IMG/VR virus record: IMGVR_UViG_3300000117_000182
Span: 1-26,390 of that record
Reading direction: 5' to 3' (one strand)
DNA length: 26,390 nucleotides
Origin: a virus
The number at the start of each line of letters is the position of its first letter. Within the stretch, counting starts at the first letter, position 1. This document shows positions 13,199-21,077 of the stretch, one piece after another. Made by a program: the position numbers and the translations under genes. The notes beneath the pieces are model-generated. The model made no database searches, was not told where the DNA came from, and saw nothing but the letters and a program-made list of their open reading frames with translations.

Positions 13199-13709
13199 GC
13201 TGCATTCTCTTCAGTTTGCGATCAATAAGTTTTTGTTTTCTTTTTGCCTGATCCATATGAATTTTCTTGGCGCGAGTCATATAACTAATACCATCGAGAT
13301 GATCGAGTTCATGTTGAAATGCTCTACCCGTCAGACCGTTTAAAGTTTCTGTTTGAATCAAACCTGAAGTATCATAAAAGCGAGCTCTAATCCATTCTGG
13401 CCTTCTTATTTTTACAAATAGACCGGGAAATGTCAAGCAACCTTCTTCATGAACAGCATATTTCTCGCTATAATGAACAATTTTAGGATTGAAACAAACA
13501 AGTGGATGTGGCTGCGTATTTAAAACAAATACACGATGATCCAAACCCAATTGATTTGCTGCTAGTCCTGCAGCACCGGCTTTTTGCATCATCTCAATCA
13601 TTTTTTCTGCGAGTTCATTTGTATTGACTTTATTATCAAATACAAATGGATCTAATTTTTTGTTGAAAATAGGATGAGATGGTGGAACGATGTGAAATTT
13701 ATCTGACAT
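13191..13709 (-). CDS. def: Peptide deformylase
   Basis: Removes the N-formyl group from new polypeptides; many marine phages carry a copy. The 172-residue protein has all three signature motifs: GAAGLAANQLG (45-55, the GxGxAAxQ motif), EEGCLTF (88-94, with metal ligand Cys91) and QHELDH (132-137, ligands His133 and His137, catalytic Glu134). Unlike very short cyanophage forms, it keeps a charged helical tail after residue 140. It overlaps the upstream small gene by 11 bases. Confidence 0.95.
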   Translation of the reverse strand: MSDKFHIVPPSHPIFNKKLDPFVFDNKVNTNELAEKMIEMMQKAGAAGLAANQLGLDHRVFVLNTQPHPLVCFNPKIVHYSEKYAVHEEGCLTFPGLFVKIRRPEWIRARFYDTSGLIQTETLNGLTGRAFQHELDHLDGISYMTRAKKIHMDQAKRKQKLIDRKLKRMQLA

Positions 13710-13911
13710 CTTCTAGCGCCGGTGCTTCTTCAATCTTGAATTTACGAGAGTAGCTTCCTTCTTCAGACTTTGGTTGTTGATCAATATAATATTGAGCAGC
13801 TTCCTCATCGATAAAAAGTCGTGGCACAATACGAGAACGACTTCGTTTCATATCGAGAACTGGATCCCAATCACCACCTTCATATACTTGCACTAAAACT
13901 TTGTATGCCAT
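13699..13911 (-). CDS. Hypothetical small protein between gp46 and peptide deformylase
   Basis: A 70-residue protein of unknown role: MAYKVLVQVYEGGDWDPV then FIDEEAAQYYIDQQPK, a strand-strand-helix pattern. It has a near-ideal GGAGG ribosome site just before its ATG and begins eight bases after the gp46 stop, so it is translated from the recombination operon transcript. Confidence 0.7.
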   Translation of the reverse strand: MAYKVLVQVYEGGDWDPVLDMKRSRSRIVPRLFIDEEAAQYYIDQQPKSEEGSYSRKFKIEEAPALEDVR

Positions 13912-13919
13912 ATTTCCTC

Positions 13920-15620
13920 CTACGCAGCAATCTGCGAGAAATTCTTGACCTTCTCAAACTTGATATTACTGTGGAACTTATCAAAGAGTTGGTCACCTTT
14001 GTGAGAGATGACAAAGACATTCGTATCTTGTGTCAACTGTGTAATTAATTTTAAGAACTCATCGGTGCCTGTTGTATCGAGGGAGGAGTCAAATACTTCA
14101 TCCATGATCAAAAGGTTAGTCGTTACAGAGTTTCTTAGCTTGGCGACAGCGCGCCATGTGAAAAGGAGTGAAAGATCAATACGCATCTTTTCGCCTTCTG
14201 AGAACGAGTCGTATGTAAATTCATCCCTGAACCTCGACTTGATCTTTTCGTTAAATTGTTCATCTAGTTCGAACTGTACGAAGAACTCCATTGCAGCGAG
14301 ATACTTATTCATCAACTTGTTGATGATAGGCACATACTGTTTGATAATCTTCGACTTAATACCACCATCTTTGAGTAGAGACGACGCAATCTCGTATCTC
14401 TCTTTCTGTCTTAGTAATATTTCGTGTTTTTCTTTGTTCTTGCTCAATGTGCTATTTAGTTCATCGAGGTCATCGGTCTCTTGCACTTGTGGTACTTGTT
14501 CGAGCGTTTGATTGAGTTCTTTGATACCGTTCTGTGTAGATGTCATCTCACTATTAAGATTCATTATGATCTGATTGATATCGTTGATAGTATCTTGTAC
14601 TGCTGAGATCTCGTTCAATCTGTGTTCGACCTCAGTAAAGTGCTCGTTCATCTTATCGATACCATCTTTGATTTCGAGTTGCTTCTCTTGCTGTTCACAG
14701 ATATGATCTTCTTTGAATTCTTCATCGATAGATTGATGACATGTAGGACAATCGTCATGATCTTTGAAAAACTCGATCTGTGATTGTATATTTTGTACCT
14801 TCGAAGAGAGTTGCATCTTTAGCTCGTTCAACTTACGTTGCTTACCTTTAATGGTGTCTCTGTCTTTGATACTATCATGAAGATGTTTGACGTGATTTGC
14901 CTTGCCTTCATATTGTAGACGAAGATCGTCGAGTCTTGTTTCGAGTTCTTCTATTTTCTTTAACTTCGCATCACGATCTGACTTTTGCATTGACATGATT
15001 TCGTTGAGATGTTTCTTCGTCAATGTGATACGTTGCTCGAGCATGTCGATCTGATACTTGGCATCGATGACATCATCTTTATTCTTGTTGATCTTCTCTT
15101 TGAGTAGGTTGTTCATCTTCGTAAAGATTTCGATGTCGAGTAGATCTTCGATGACATCACGACGTTCCCACACTTTCATCTGCATAAATGGAATAAAGTT
15201 GGCAGAACCGATCACCACAATCTGTGTGAATGACTTATGATTTAATTTAAGTACATTCTTCTCGAGATATTCTTGATATTCACGTACAGATGCATTTTGA
15301 TCAACGAGTTTGCCATCACAAAAAATCTCGAATATATTTGGCTTGATACCACGACGAATGAGATATTCTTTGCCTTTCGAAGAAAACTCTACCTCAACAA
15401 CACATCGCTTAGACGTAATACTGTTGACGAGCTGTGGTTTGTTGATGTTACGATATGGCTTACCATATAAACCAAACGAGATCGCATCGAGCATGGTAGA
15501 TTTACCAGCTCCGTTCTCACCGACAATGAGAGTGGATTGGGCTTTGTTTAGTTGGATCTCTGTCCACTGATTACCCGTCGACAAGAAATTTTGCCAACGT
15601 ACAACTTTAAAATGTAACAC
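13920..15620 (-). CDS. 46: Recombination endonuclease subunit gp46 (SbcC/Rad50-like)
   Basis: ATPase subunit of the gp46/47 nuclease complex, which resects DNA ends for recombination-dependent replication and helps degrade host DNA. The 566-residue protein has Walker A GENGAGKS (34-41), a long coiled coil broken by a zinc-hook CPTC (291-294), the ABC signature SFSEGEKMRID (472-482) and Walker B LLIMDE with the D-loop SSLD (about 503-515). T4 gp46 is 560 aa. Start is a GTG at 15620 sharing bases with the gp47 TAG (TAGTG), so the two subunits are translationally coupled. Confidence 0.96.
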   Translation of the reverse strand: MLHFKVVRWQNFLSTGNQWTEIQLNKAQSTLIVGENGAGKSTMLDAISFGLYGKPYRNINKPQLVNSITSKRCVVEVEFSSKGKEYLIRRGIKPNIFEIFCDGKLVDQNASVREYQEYLEKNVLKLNHKSFTQIVVIGSANFIPFMQMKVWERRDVIEDLLDIEIFTKMNNLLKEKINKNKDDVIDAKYQIDMLEQRITLTKKHLNEIMSMQKSDRDAKLKKIEELETRLDDLRLQYEGKANHVKHLHDSIKDRDTIKGKQRKLNELKMQLSSKVQNIQSQIEFFKDHDDCPTCHQSIDEEFKEDHICEQQEKQLEIKDGIDKMNEHFTEVEHRLNEISAVQDTINDINQIIMNLNSEMTSTQNGIKELNQTLEQVPQVQETDDLDELNSTLSKNKEKHEILLRQKERYEIASSLLKDGGIKSKIIKQYVPIINKLMNKYLAAMEFFVQFELDEQFNEKIKSRFRDEFTYDSFSEGEKMRIDLSLLFTWRAVAKLRNSVTTNLLIMDEVFDSSLDTTGTDEFLKLITQLTQDTNVFVISHKGDQLFDKFHSNIKFEKVKNFSQIAA

Positions 15621-16669
15621 TACTCAGTACTCAATGCTTCATGGTATAGATCATAGAATAGATCATTCATGGGTTTATTATCACTTAACTGTAGATTATC
15701 TATATACTTTCGAATGATGGTAATGGTGTCTTCAGCTTCGTCTACAATATTCTCATCATCTTCGAGATCAAGATTGAAGTTGTCTTCAACTACTTGCATA
15801 TGTGCGGGATTTGCTGCGTTTAACTTATCGATATACAAATCGAACAAATATGGATTGTCCTTATTTTTGACAACTACCTTTACATGTGTATCTTTCAATT
15901 TTGCAAAATCTTGTTTTAATATATCCTCGCCTTGATTATCGTCATAGAAAACCTTATGGAACATTATAAACGGATTTTGAAAATATTGTAACTCTTTTGT
16001 TTCGGTATCAAGGACATGAAATCCTCGAGGGTCATCATAGTCAGACCATGTCATCTCGTATGGCGCACCTAAATAATTGATATTGTCTTTCGTAGACTTA
16101 TGATGAAAGTGACCTGAGCATACCATGTCGAACTTCTGAAATGCCTTGTGTGATAGACCATGATCGATCACTGCACCACGATACATTTCAAAGCCTTGAA
16201 ACTCCAGATGACCGAGACAAATATCTGATTTTGATTGATCGATGGCGTACATCGCGACATCATAGTTCTGACTGTTAATCCATGGCATCATTAGAATAGA
16301 TGTGTCATAGAAATCTATTTCAGTCGGTTCAGAATACACATGTAGATCAAACTCACCAAGCAAAAGTTCAGGTGCATTGACTCGATTAGTATTCTTAAAA
16401 TAGATGTCGTGATTGCCTACGATACAATGTAGACTTAACCCATCACGCGCGATAGGATCAAAAAAGTAATCACGGCAACGAGACAAGGTGTCAAAATTAA
16501 CATACTTGCGCCTGTCGAAAATATCCCCGAGCTCGATGATATCTCTGATGCCCATTTCTCTAAGAGTGGGAAAGAAGAATTGTTCATAGAATTTTCTGTA
16601 GTATTCGTGGAATTGGATGCTGTCATTACGTACTCCGAAATGTTGATCGGTAATCAATGCAAGTTTCAT
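15620..16669 (-). CDS. 47: Recombination endonuclease subunit gp47 (SbcD/Mre11-like)
   Basis: Metallophosphoesterase partner of gp46. The 349-residue protein has the family motifs in order: TDQHFG near residue 7, ELGDIFDRR (about 46-54), VGNHD (about 84-88) and CSGHFHH (about 183-189), which bind the two manganese ions. T4 gp47 is 339 aa. Start ATG overlaps the gp55 stop (ATGA), and the stop overlaps the gp46 GTG start. Confidence 0.95.
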   Translation of the reverse strand: MKLALITDQHFGVRNDSIQFHEYYRKFYEQFFFPTLREMGIRDIIELGDIFDRRKYVNFDTLSRCRDYFFDPIARDGLSLHCIVGNHDIYFKNTNRVNAPELLLGEFDLHVYSEPTEIDFYDTSILMMPWINSQNYDVAMYAIDQSKSDICLGHLEFQGFEMYRGAVIDHGLSHKAFQKFDMVCSGHFHHKSTKDNINYLGAPYEMTWSDYDDPRGFHVLDTETKELQYFQNPFIMFHKVFYDDNQGEDILKQDFAKLKDTHVKVVVKNKDNPYLFDLYIDKLNAANPAHMQVVEDNFNLDLEDDENIVDEAEDTITIIRKYIDNLQLSDNKPMNDLFYDLYHEALSTE

Positions 16670-17184
16670 TCAGTAAATTTCTCCAGGCCTTTTGGCTCTG
16701 CTGTCTTTTTCTTCTTCTGTCTGTTTTCAAATTTATCGATGATAGGCTTCATCTTTTCGTTTGCAATATCATAGTTCTTATATGCGTCTGAGCCTTCATC
16801 ATCGAGGAGTTCTGCATCGACTACTAATTGTTCGAGTGATTTGTATTTGACGTATGTTTGTTTCTTCTCTTTCTCGATACGTCGAAGGAATGCATACCAA
16901 ATAATCTGTGTAAAGTATGCAAATGGATTCTTGGATTTTTCTGGATTAAAGCTATGTACAGCTACTACACAATTTTCGAGTGAATCGCAAATCATTTCGT
17001 CTTTATATGTGTATCCAGAGAAGTTAGCCTTTGTAGCCAACTTTGTAGCGATCATCATAAAACATTTGCCAATATCTTCTGGAACTCTTGGTGCTGGATC
17101 TCCATTTTTTTCAGCAGCTGCGCAGTCTAGTTTAAATTGTTGTAAAAGAGCATAGAACTCTTTATTATTGATATAGTTAGCCAT
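16666..17184 (-). CDS. 55: Late-transcription sigma factor gp55
   Basis: Phage sigma factor that directs host RNA polymerase to TATAAATA late promoters, activated by gp45 sliding clamp. The 172-residue protein contains the conserved sigma-2-like stretch FMMIATKLATKANFSGYTYKDEMICDSL followed by FNPEKSKNPFAYFTQIIWYAFLRRIEKEKK, where aromatic residues contact the -10 element. The C-terminal end is basic and hydrophobic (GLEKFTE), as expected for the clamp-binding tail. T4 gp55 is 185 aa. Five late promoters matching its T4 target are visible in this window. Confidence 0.93.
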   Translation of the reverse strand: MANYINNKEFYALLQQFKLDCAAAEKNGDPAPRVPEDIGKCFMMIATKLATKANFSGYTYKDEMICDSLENCVVAVHSFNPEKSKNPFAYFTQIIWYAFLRRIEKEKKQTYVKYKSLEQLVVDAELLDDEGSDAYKNYDIANEKMKPIIDKFENRQKKKKTAEPKGLEKFTE

Positions 17185-17555
17185 CAGTGTACCTCATAAT
17201 CGCCTCTTAGCATTTCCATCATAGCTACCAAAGATTCATCTTTCTCATACTTCTTGTTTGATTTAGGTTTCTCGAGATAGCTTTTCTTACAGTCGATCAG
17301 TTCAGTCTCATAAAATTTTACAAGATTATCAACCGGATCTTTAAATATGTGCATAATACAATCATTAGGTATAGTAACATCAAATGACTCAGTAAAGATA
17401 CTATATTTTGTGAAGTACATCACTGGAGCGCCAGTTTCGTCGTTAAAGTGATAGCGTATTCTCATAGCATCATTTAGATCTATATTATTTTCATCGGTGA
17501 TGTTCATCCTACCGAAAACTTCTTCGCCATTTTTAAGTTTTACGACTACGTGCAT
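17184..17555 (-). CDS. LSm-like conserved protein between uvsW and gp55
   Basis: A 123-residue protein starting VVVKLKNGEEVFGRM and continuing with short strands up to NDCIMHIFKDP, which is the strand-bend pattern of an Sm/LSm-type beta-barrel, then a charged helical tail. A protein of this kind commonly sits between uvsW and gene 55 in marine T4-like phages; its function is unknown. Its ATG overlaps the uvsW stop (TAATG) and its stop overlaps the gp55 start. Confidence 0.72.
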   Translation of the reverse strand: MHVVVKLKNGEEVFGRMNITDENNIDLNDAMRIRYHFNDETGAPVMYFTKYSIFTESFDVTIPNDCIMHIFKDPVDNLVKFYETELIDCKKSYLEKPKSNKKYEKDESLVAMMEMLRGDYEVH

Positions 17556-19003
17556 TAGTTAATTCCTATGCTGTATAGTTTGTAGTCAAACTTTTCTTCA
17601 TCATAAATCTTCACTCTCTCCATCAGATGTTTCAATGTAAAGTTTGATGTTGACTTCCATGATAAGTCATCTGCTATATCATAGAGTACTGCCGAATCTT
17701 TTGTATCTGACTTTCTCAATCCTCTTCCGATTGATTGTAAATTACGTATCTTCGACTTAGAAGGGCTTGCAAAAATAATTGAATGCAAGTTCTTTATATT
17801 TACCCCTGTTGAAAACGTACCGTATGAGGCCACAATAATTGCATCATTCTCTTTCTCTACAATACCACGAATGTCATCACGCTCTTCACCTTTGACTCCG
17901 CCGTGTATAAAGAATACCTTACGATCACCTGCTTCTTCTTTTATCATCTCTTCCAGTATTCTACCATGTTTTTCAACATATTGAAACAGTAAAAGAGTAT
18001 TACCATCTAACGAAAGCGTGAGGTTCTTGATAAACTTATTACGACCTTCGTGCGACACAAGAAAATCCATTTCATCTTGATAATTCATCTTAGATACAAT
18101 CTTGCGAATCTCGTCATGGTACTTCAACGCAAGTATCTTAATCTTAAAATCTGCTAATGTACCGCTGTCCATCAACTCTTTCGTCGTAATAACTTTTTGC
18201 GCGGGACCAAACAAACCTTCGAGTACAAGTTTATGGGTCTGTGTACCGTCTAATGTACCTGTAAAACCAAAGCGATACTCTGTATCTTCCATCTTTTCTA
18301 AAATAGATGTTAATGACTTGGCTTTGAAGAGGTGTGCTTCGTCACCAATCACTACGTCAAACTTCTTAAACCAATCTTTACGTAACTTATAGATAGACTG
18401 CCATGTTGTGATGACTACTGGTTTGTCTGTATTCTTATCTTTGCCACTAAATATCTTATGACAGTATTTCTCACTATTGAATCCATACTCTTCGAAATCA
18501 GAGTACATCTGATGTACCAGTGTAGTCGTAGGTACAATAATAAGTGTCTGTCGTAGTAACTTACGCATGATCATATAGATGATGAAGGACTTACCAGAAG
18601 CTGTGGGTGAGATGAATAGGCCACGCTTATATCGTATTGCGTCTACATATGCCTCAAGCTGATAGTCGCGAGGTGTCATCGTAAACTTTTCTTCTTCAAC
18701 AAACTTCTTTGCTTCTACTACAGAATAGTTGTCTGCTGAATTATCATACTCAAACTCTACTTCATAACCTCGTTCTTTCGCGAACATAGTAACATAGTTA
18801 TTGAGACCAGAGTATAACATCTGAGTTGATGTATTGTATAAACGGATCTGACCATCCCAAAATTTATTACGATATGCAGGCATAAACTGATAACCTGGCA
18901 CTTTGAATGTAAAGTACGCAGACAGTTCTTCGGCAATGCCACGATCATCAGTGGCTACCTTATTATACACCTCATTGATTTTTGAGATTCTTAAAATATC
19001 CAT
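17555..19003 (-). CDS. uvsW: UvsW recombination DNA/RNA helicase
   Basis: Superfamily 2 helicase that remodels branched DNA and R-loops and shifts T4 from origin- to recombination-dependent replication. The 482-residue protein carries motif I SPTASGKS (132-139), motif II DEAH (221-224), motif III FTGTL, and motif VI-like QSIGRGLRK near the C-terminal domain. The N-terminal domain has FWDGQIRLYN, matching the NWDGRIRLL of T4 UvsW. Length and order agree with T4 (503 aa). The gene overlaps galE upstream by 32 bases, an unusually long overlap. Confidence 0.95.
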   Translation of the reverse strand: MDILRISKINEVYNKVATDDRGIAEELSAYFTFKVPGYQFMPAYRNKFWDGQIRLYNTSTQMLYSGLNNYVTMFAKERGYEVEFEYDNSADNYSVVEAKKFVEEEKFTMTPRDYQLEAYVDAIRYKRGLFISPTASGKSFIIYMIMRKLLRQTLIIVPTTTLVHQMYSDFEEYGFNSEKYCHKIFSGKDKNTDKPVVITTWQSIYKLRKDWFKKFDVVIGDEAHLFKAKSLTSILEKMEDTEYRFGFTGTLDGTQTHKLVLEGLFGPAQKVITTKELMDSGTLADFKIKILALKYHDEIRKIVSKMNYQDEMDFLVSHEGRNKFIKNLTLSLDGNTLLLFQYVEKHGRILEEMIKEEAGDRKVFFIHGGVKGEERDDIRGIVEKENDAIIVASYGTFSTGVNIKNLHSIIFASPSKSKIRNLQSIGRGLRKSDTKDSAVLYDIADDLSWKSTSNFTLKHLMERVKIYDEEKFDYKLYSIGIN

Positions 19004-19841
19004 AAGTCGACTTGCACATATCCCACAATGTTTTTTGTGGATCTAAATATTGTGAAACTTCAGGAACAACGAGGCGCGCTGCATCACCATCTCTACGCGG
19101 GCCATAATCAAAGTCGATATGTTTTCCGATCACTGATTCCATTGTATGTAACACTGCTTTGTTTGAATAACCTATCGCTTGACCTAGACATTCATATTCA
19201 GTGTTGGCAGGTTTATTTATGGCCTTCACAATTGCTTCTACTAGGTCGTTAACATCTACGTAGTCTCGTACACATGTCCTATCAGGTGTATCAAAGTCAT
19301 AGCCATTCATGATAAACTTTGTTTTATTGACGGCGCATTCAGCTAGCTTGCTGATGATATGTGTGGTAGGATTGACATAGTAATGACCTTCGTTAATACC
19401 AGCCACATTAAAGAAACGAAAGATAGTATAGTTAGGAACTATCGCTCTAATTGCCCACTCACATGCGAGCTTTGATTTGGCATAATGAGATATTGGATCA
19501 AAGCATGCTGCCGTTGAGGCGAAGATGACATTATCCCATTTGTATTCTTTCAATAATCTAATAGTCTCAGAAGTATTTCCTTGATAATACTTAAGAGGCT
19601 CTGACATTGATTCTTCTACTGATATAAACCCGCCGAGATGTATGAGTGTATCTGATTGATCAAGATACATGTCATGTTGTTGACCGTCATTCATTCTTAC
19701 AACATAAGAATGCTTTTTAACCAGCTCATAATTTTCAGTAAAGTTATTTGTAACAGATATAATTTTGTGACCCAATTCGGCGAGTCGTACTACAAGATGT
19801 GAGCCTATATAACCACAGGCTCCAGTCACAACTATCTTCAT
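18972..19841 (-). CDS. galE: UDP-glucose 4-epimerase-like SDR enzyme
   Basis: Short-chain dehydrogenase/reductase of the GalE group, expected to interconvert UDP-glucose and UDP-galactose or a related nucleotide sugar with tightly bound NAD. It has the Rossmann motif TGACGYIGSHL (6-16), the catalytic residues Ser109/Thr110, Tyr120 and Lys124 (YAKSK), and the late GalE motifs TPDRTCVRDYVDVNDL and GPRRDGDAA. At 289 residues it is shorter than typical GalE (about 330). Its ATG overlaps the uvsY stop (ATGA), and it sits between uvsY and uvsW, which are normally neighbours. Paired with the glycosyltransferase at 2469-3431 it could supply sugars for DNA or virion decoration. Confidence 0.85.
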   Translation of the reverse strand: MKIVVTGACGYIGSHLVVRLAELGHKIISVTNNFTENYELVKKHSYVVRMNDGQQHDMYLDQSDTLIHLGGFISVEESMSEPLKYYQGNTSETIRLLKEYKWDNVIFASTAACFDPISHYAKSKLACEWAIRAIVPNYTIFRFFNVAGINEGHYYVNPTTHIISKLAECAVNKTKFIMNGYDFDTPDRTCVRDYVDVNDLVEAIVKAINKPANTEYECLGQAIGYSNKAVLHTMESVIGKHIDFDYGPRRDGDAARLVVPEVSQYLDPQKTLWDMCKSTYGYFKNLKNQ

Positions 19842-20272
19842 GCTCCTACCTTAAATCTTTCCCATTCAATAGCAGACTTGATATGAAATCCACGATTAGA
19901 AATTGTTTTGATAATATCTGCCAGGAGTTCTAGCTTTTCTTGTTGATATGCAAGCTTAAGATTAAGTGCGATGATGTCAGAGTCTGCATCGACATATTGA
20001 CCAGCATCTGATTTAAGAATACGACCTTTTGGTGGTAGCTTCCAACCTTTTGCAATATGTTCTTCTGTTGGACCATCTACGAAAAACTCATACTTATCAA
20101 GCTTCAATTGTTTCATATCAGCTTCAAGTTTTTTGTGTAAGAGTCTTTCTTGAGAGAATATACGATAGTACTTGTGATGTAGCTTTGCAAGTTCAAGAGC
20201 CGCATTACCAAGTTCAGTACGATCGATCTGTGTATCGTCTGACCATAAGTCAAAGATTTCATCAAGAGTCAT
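19838..20272 (-). CDS. uvsY: UvsY recombination mediator
   Basis: Loads UvsX recombinase onto single-stranded DNA coated with gp32. The 144-residue protein has the UvsY plan: an N-terminal helical region (LDEIFDLWSDDTQIDRTELGNAALELAKLH), a basic middle, and a C-terminal NRGFHIKSAIEWERFKVG that matches SRGFAIKHIQDMRAFEAG of T4 UvsY (137 aa), the part that forms the hexamer. Served by the TTTACA/TATAAT promoter at 20294-20322 and an AGGATATATT leader. First gene of the recombination operon. Confidence 0.88.
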   Translation of the reverse strand: MTLDEIFDLWSDDTQIDRTELGNAALELAKLHHKYYRIFSQERLLHKKLEADMKQLKLDKYEFFVDGPTEEHIAKGWKLPPKGRILKSDAGQYVDADSDIIALNLKLAYQQEKLELLADIIKTISNRGFHIKSAIEWERFKVGA

Positions 20273-20293
20273 AATATATCCTGCAAAAGAACT

Positions 20294-20322
20294 ATTATAC
20301 TACAAAATTATACTGGTGTAAA
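20294..20322 (-). promoter_or_regulatory. Sigma-70-type promoter upstream of uvsY
   Basis: On the minus strand -35 TTTACA (20317-20322) and -10 TATAAT (20294-20299) are separated by exactly 17 bases. The -35 lies within the last codons of the tail-tube-like gene. The transcript would begin about ten bases before the AGGATATATTATG leader of uvsY. Probably an early promoter read by host polymerase. Confidence 0.68.
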
Positions 20323-20814
20323 TGTATATTTTAAGAAGCGAAATGATGCAGTGGCTTCAATATAGTCTATTTGCGTGTCACGTGAATCCATAGTCAAATC
20401 AGATAATGAAATTGGGAAAATATCTTCGAAGTCAATACGAATTATTGGTTGCATGTTACTTGACATAACCATCAGATAACTATCAGATTCGAGACCGTCA
20501 CCTGTCAATTGTTTTCCTTCTTCAGCAAGAGATTTATATTGATCGAAATTATCAGGAAATGATAGACCAACTAACCAATTGTATATTTCAATATAATTGC
20601 CTAGATCTTCATTGACTTTAAATGAAACATTAAGCTCACCATATACGAGATGATCGCCATAACGAGGAATAGTTTTTAATGGTGTCGGCTGGTCAATAAC
20701 AGGGAAACTAACACCAGGAACTGTAACGTTCTGAACAAAAAAGTTGAACTCTGGTAGTTTCTTAATGTGGAAACTAAAGCCTACTGGCGATAGCATATTC
20801 TTATTCATTGACAT
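20308..20814 (-). CDS. Tail-tube-like structural protein (gp3/gp19-type fold)
   Basis: A 168-residue protein with the look of T4-like tail tube family members: FSFHIKKLPEFNFFVQNVTVPGVSFP, then IPRYGDHLVYGELNVSFKVNEDLGNYIEIYNWLVGLSFP, and a strand-rich end (FPISLSDLTMDSRDTQIDYIEATASFRFLKY). The V-x-x-D/N-E-x-x-N-x-x-E-I-x-N-W-L motif is typical of tube and tube-initiator proteins. In marine T4-like phages the gene after gp23 is usually annotated as gp3, the tail completion and sheath-stabilising protein; position supports that, but gp19 or a baseplate tube protein is possible. It is preceded by a TATAAATA late promoter. Confidence 0.62.
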   Translation of the reverse strand: MSMNKNMLSPVGFSFHIKKLPEFNFFVQNVTVPGVSFPVIDQPTPLKTIPRYGDHLVYGELNVSFKVNEDLGNYIEIYNWLVGLSFPDNFDQYKSLAEEGKQLTGDGLESDSYLMVMSSNMQPIIRIDFEDIFPISLSDLTMDSRDTQIDYIEATASFRFLKYTFTPV

Positions 20815-20838
20815 AAAGTATTATACCATGTTTTCTAT

Positions 20839-20846
20839 TATTTATA
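20839..20846 (-). promoter_or_regulatory. T4-type late promoter of the tail-tube-like gene
   Basis: TATAAATA on the minus strand, 25 bases before the ATG at 20814. It overlaps the T-tract of the terminator just upstream, so termination and late initiation occur at adjacent sites. Confidence 0.75.
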
Positions 20847-20870
20847 AAAACGGGGACCGAAGTCCCCGTT
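20846..20870 (-). terminator. Intrinsic terminator with UUCG tetraloop
   Basis: On the minus strand a nine-base stem (AACGGGGAC with GTCCCCGTT) closes a TTCG loop and runs straight into TTTTT. It follows the small membrane peptide stop by 13 bases. Confidence 0.9.
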
Positions 20871-20883
20871 GCTCATGACTAGA

Positions 20884-20976
20884 TTACAACAAAATTGCGA
20901 GTACTAAGACCACTCCACCTCCTAGGAGCAGTGACGGCCAGTGGATTTTACCAATAAGTGGTAGGTTAAGGTCCAT
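20884..20976 (-). CDS. 30-residue single-helix membrane peptide downstream of gp23
   Basis: A short ORF, MDLNLPLIGKIHWPSLLLGG continuing into ten more hydrophobic residues and a stop. It has an excellent AAGGAGGG ribosome site seven bases before the ATG, its own TATAAATA late promoter 36 bases upstream, and a strong terminator just after the stop. Residues 14-30 form one hydrophobic helix with a GGG hinge. It is too short for routine gene callers. Late timing suggests a role in lysis, membrane remodelling or virion assembly, but no family is recognised. Confidence 0.72.
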   Translation of the reverse strand: MDLNLPLIGKIHWPSLLLGGGVVLVLAILL

Positions 20977-21011
20977 AGTTTCCCTCCTTTGTTAGGCTCT
21001 TATGAGCTTAT

Positions 21012-21019
21012 TATTTATA
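21012..21019 (-). promoter_or_regulatory. T4-type late promoter of the 30-residue peptide
   Basis: TATAAATA on the minus strand directly after the gp23 terminator T-tract and 36 bases before the ATG at 20976. Confidence 0.75.
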
Positions 21020-21022
21020 TAC

Positions 21023-21048
21023 AAAAAAAAGGGGCGCAAAGCGCCCCT
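21023..21048 (-). terminator. Intrinsic terminator after gp23
   Basis: On the minus strand an eight-base stem (AGGGGCGC with GCGCCCCT) closes a TTT loop and is followed by a run of eight T. It starts about 30 bases after the gp23 stop. A weaker four-base TCCC/GGGA hairpin lies in between. Confidence 0.92.
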
Positions 21049-21077
21049 CAAAAATGTCCCTATCGGGATTCTTTTTA

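Noticed and set aside
14008-14511. A 167-codon open frame on the plus strand opposite gp46
   Set aside because: It lies wholly antisense to the conserved gp46 gene, is serine/phenylalanine-rich as expected of a reverse shadow, and has no ribosome site or family likeness.
21050-21075. A second small hairpin (TCCC/GGGA with GATA loop) right after the gp23 stop as a separate terminator
   Set aside because: Only four base pairs; the strong GC-rich hairpin and T8 tract a few bases on explain termination.
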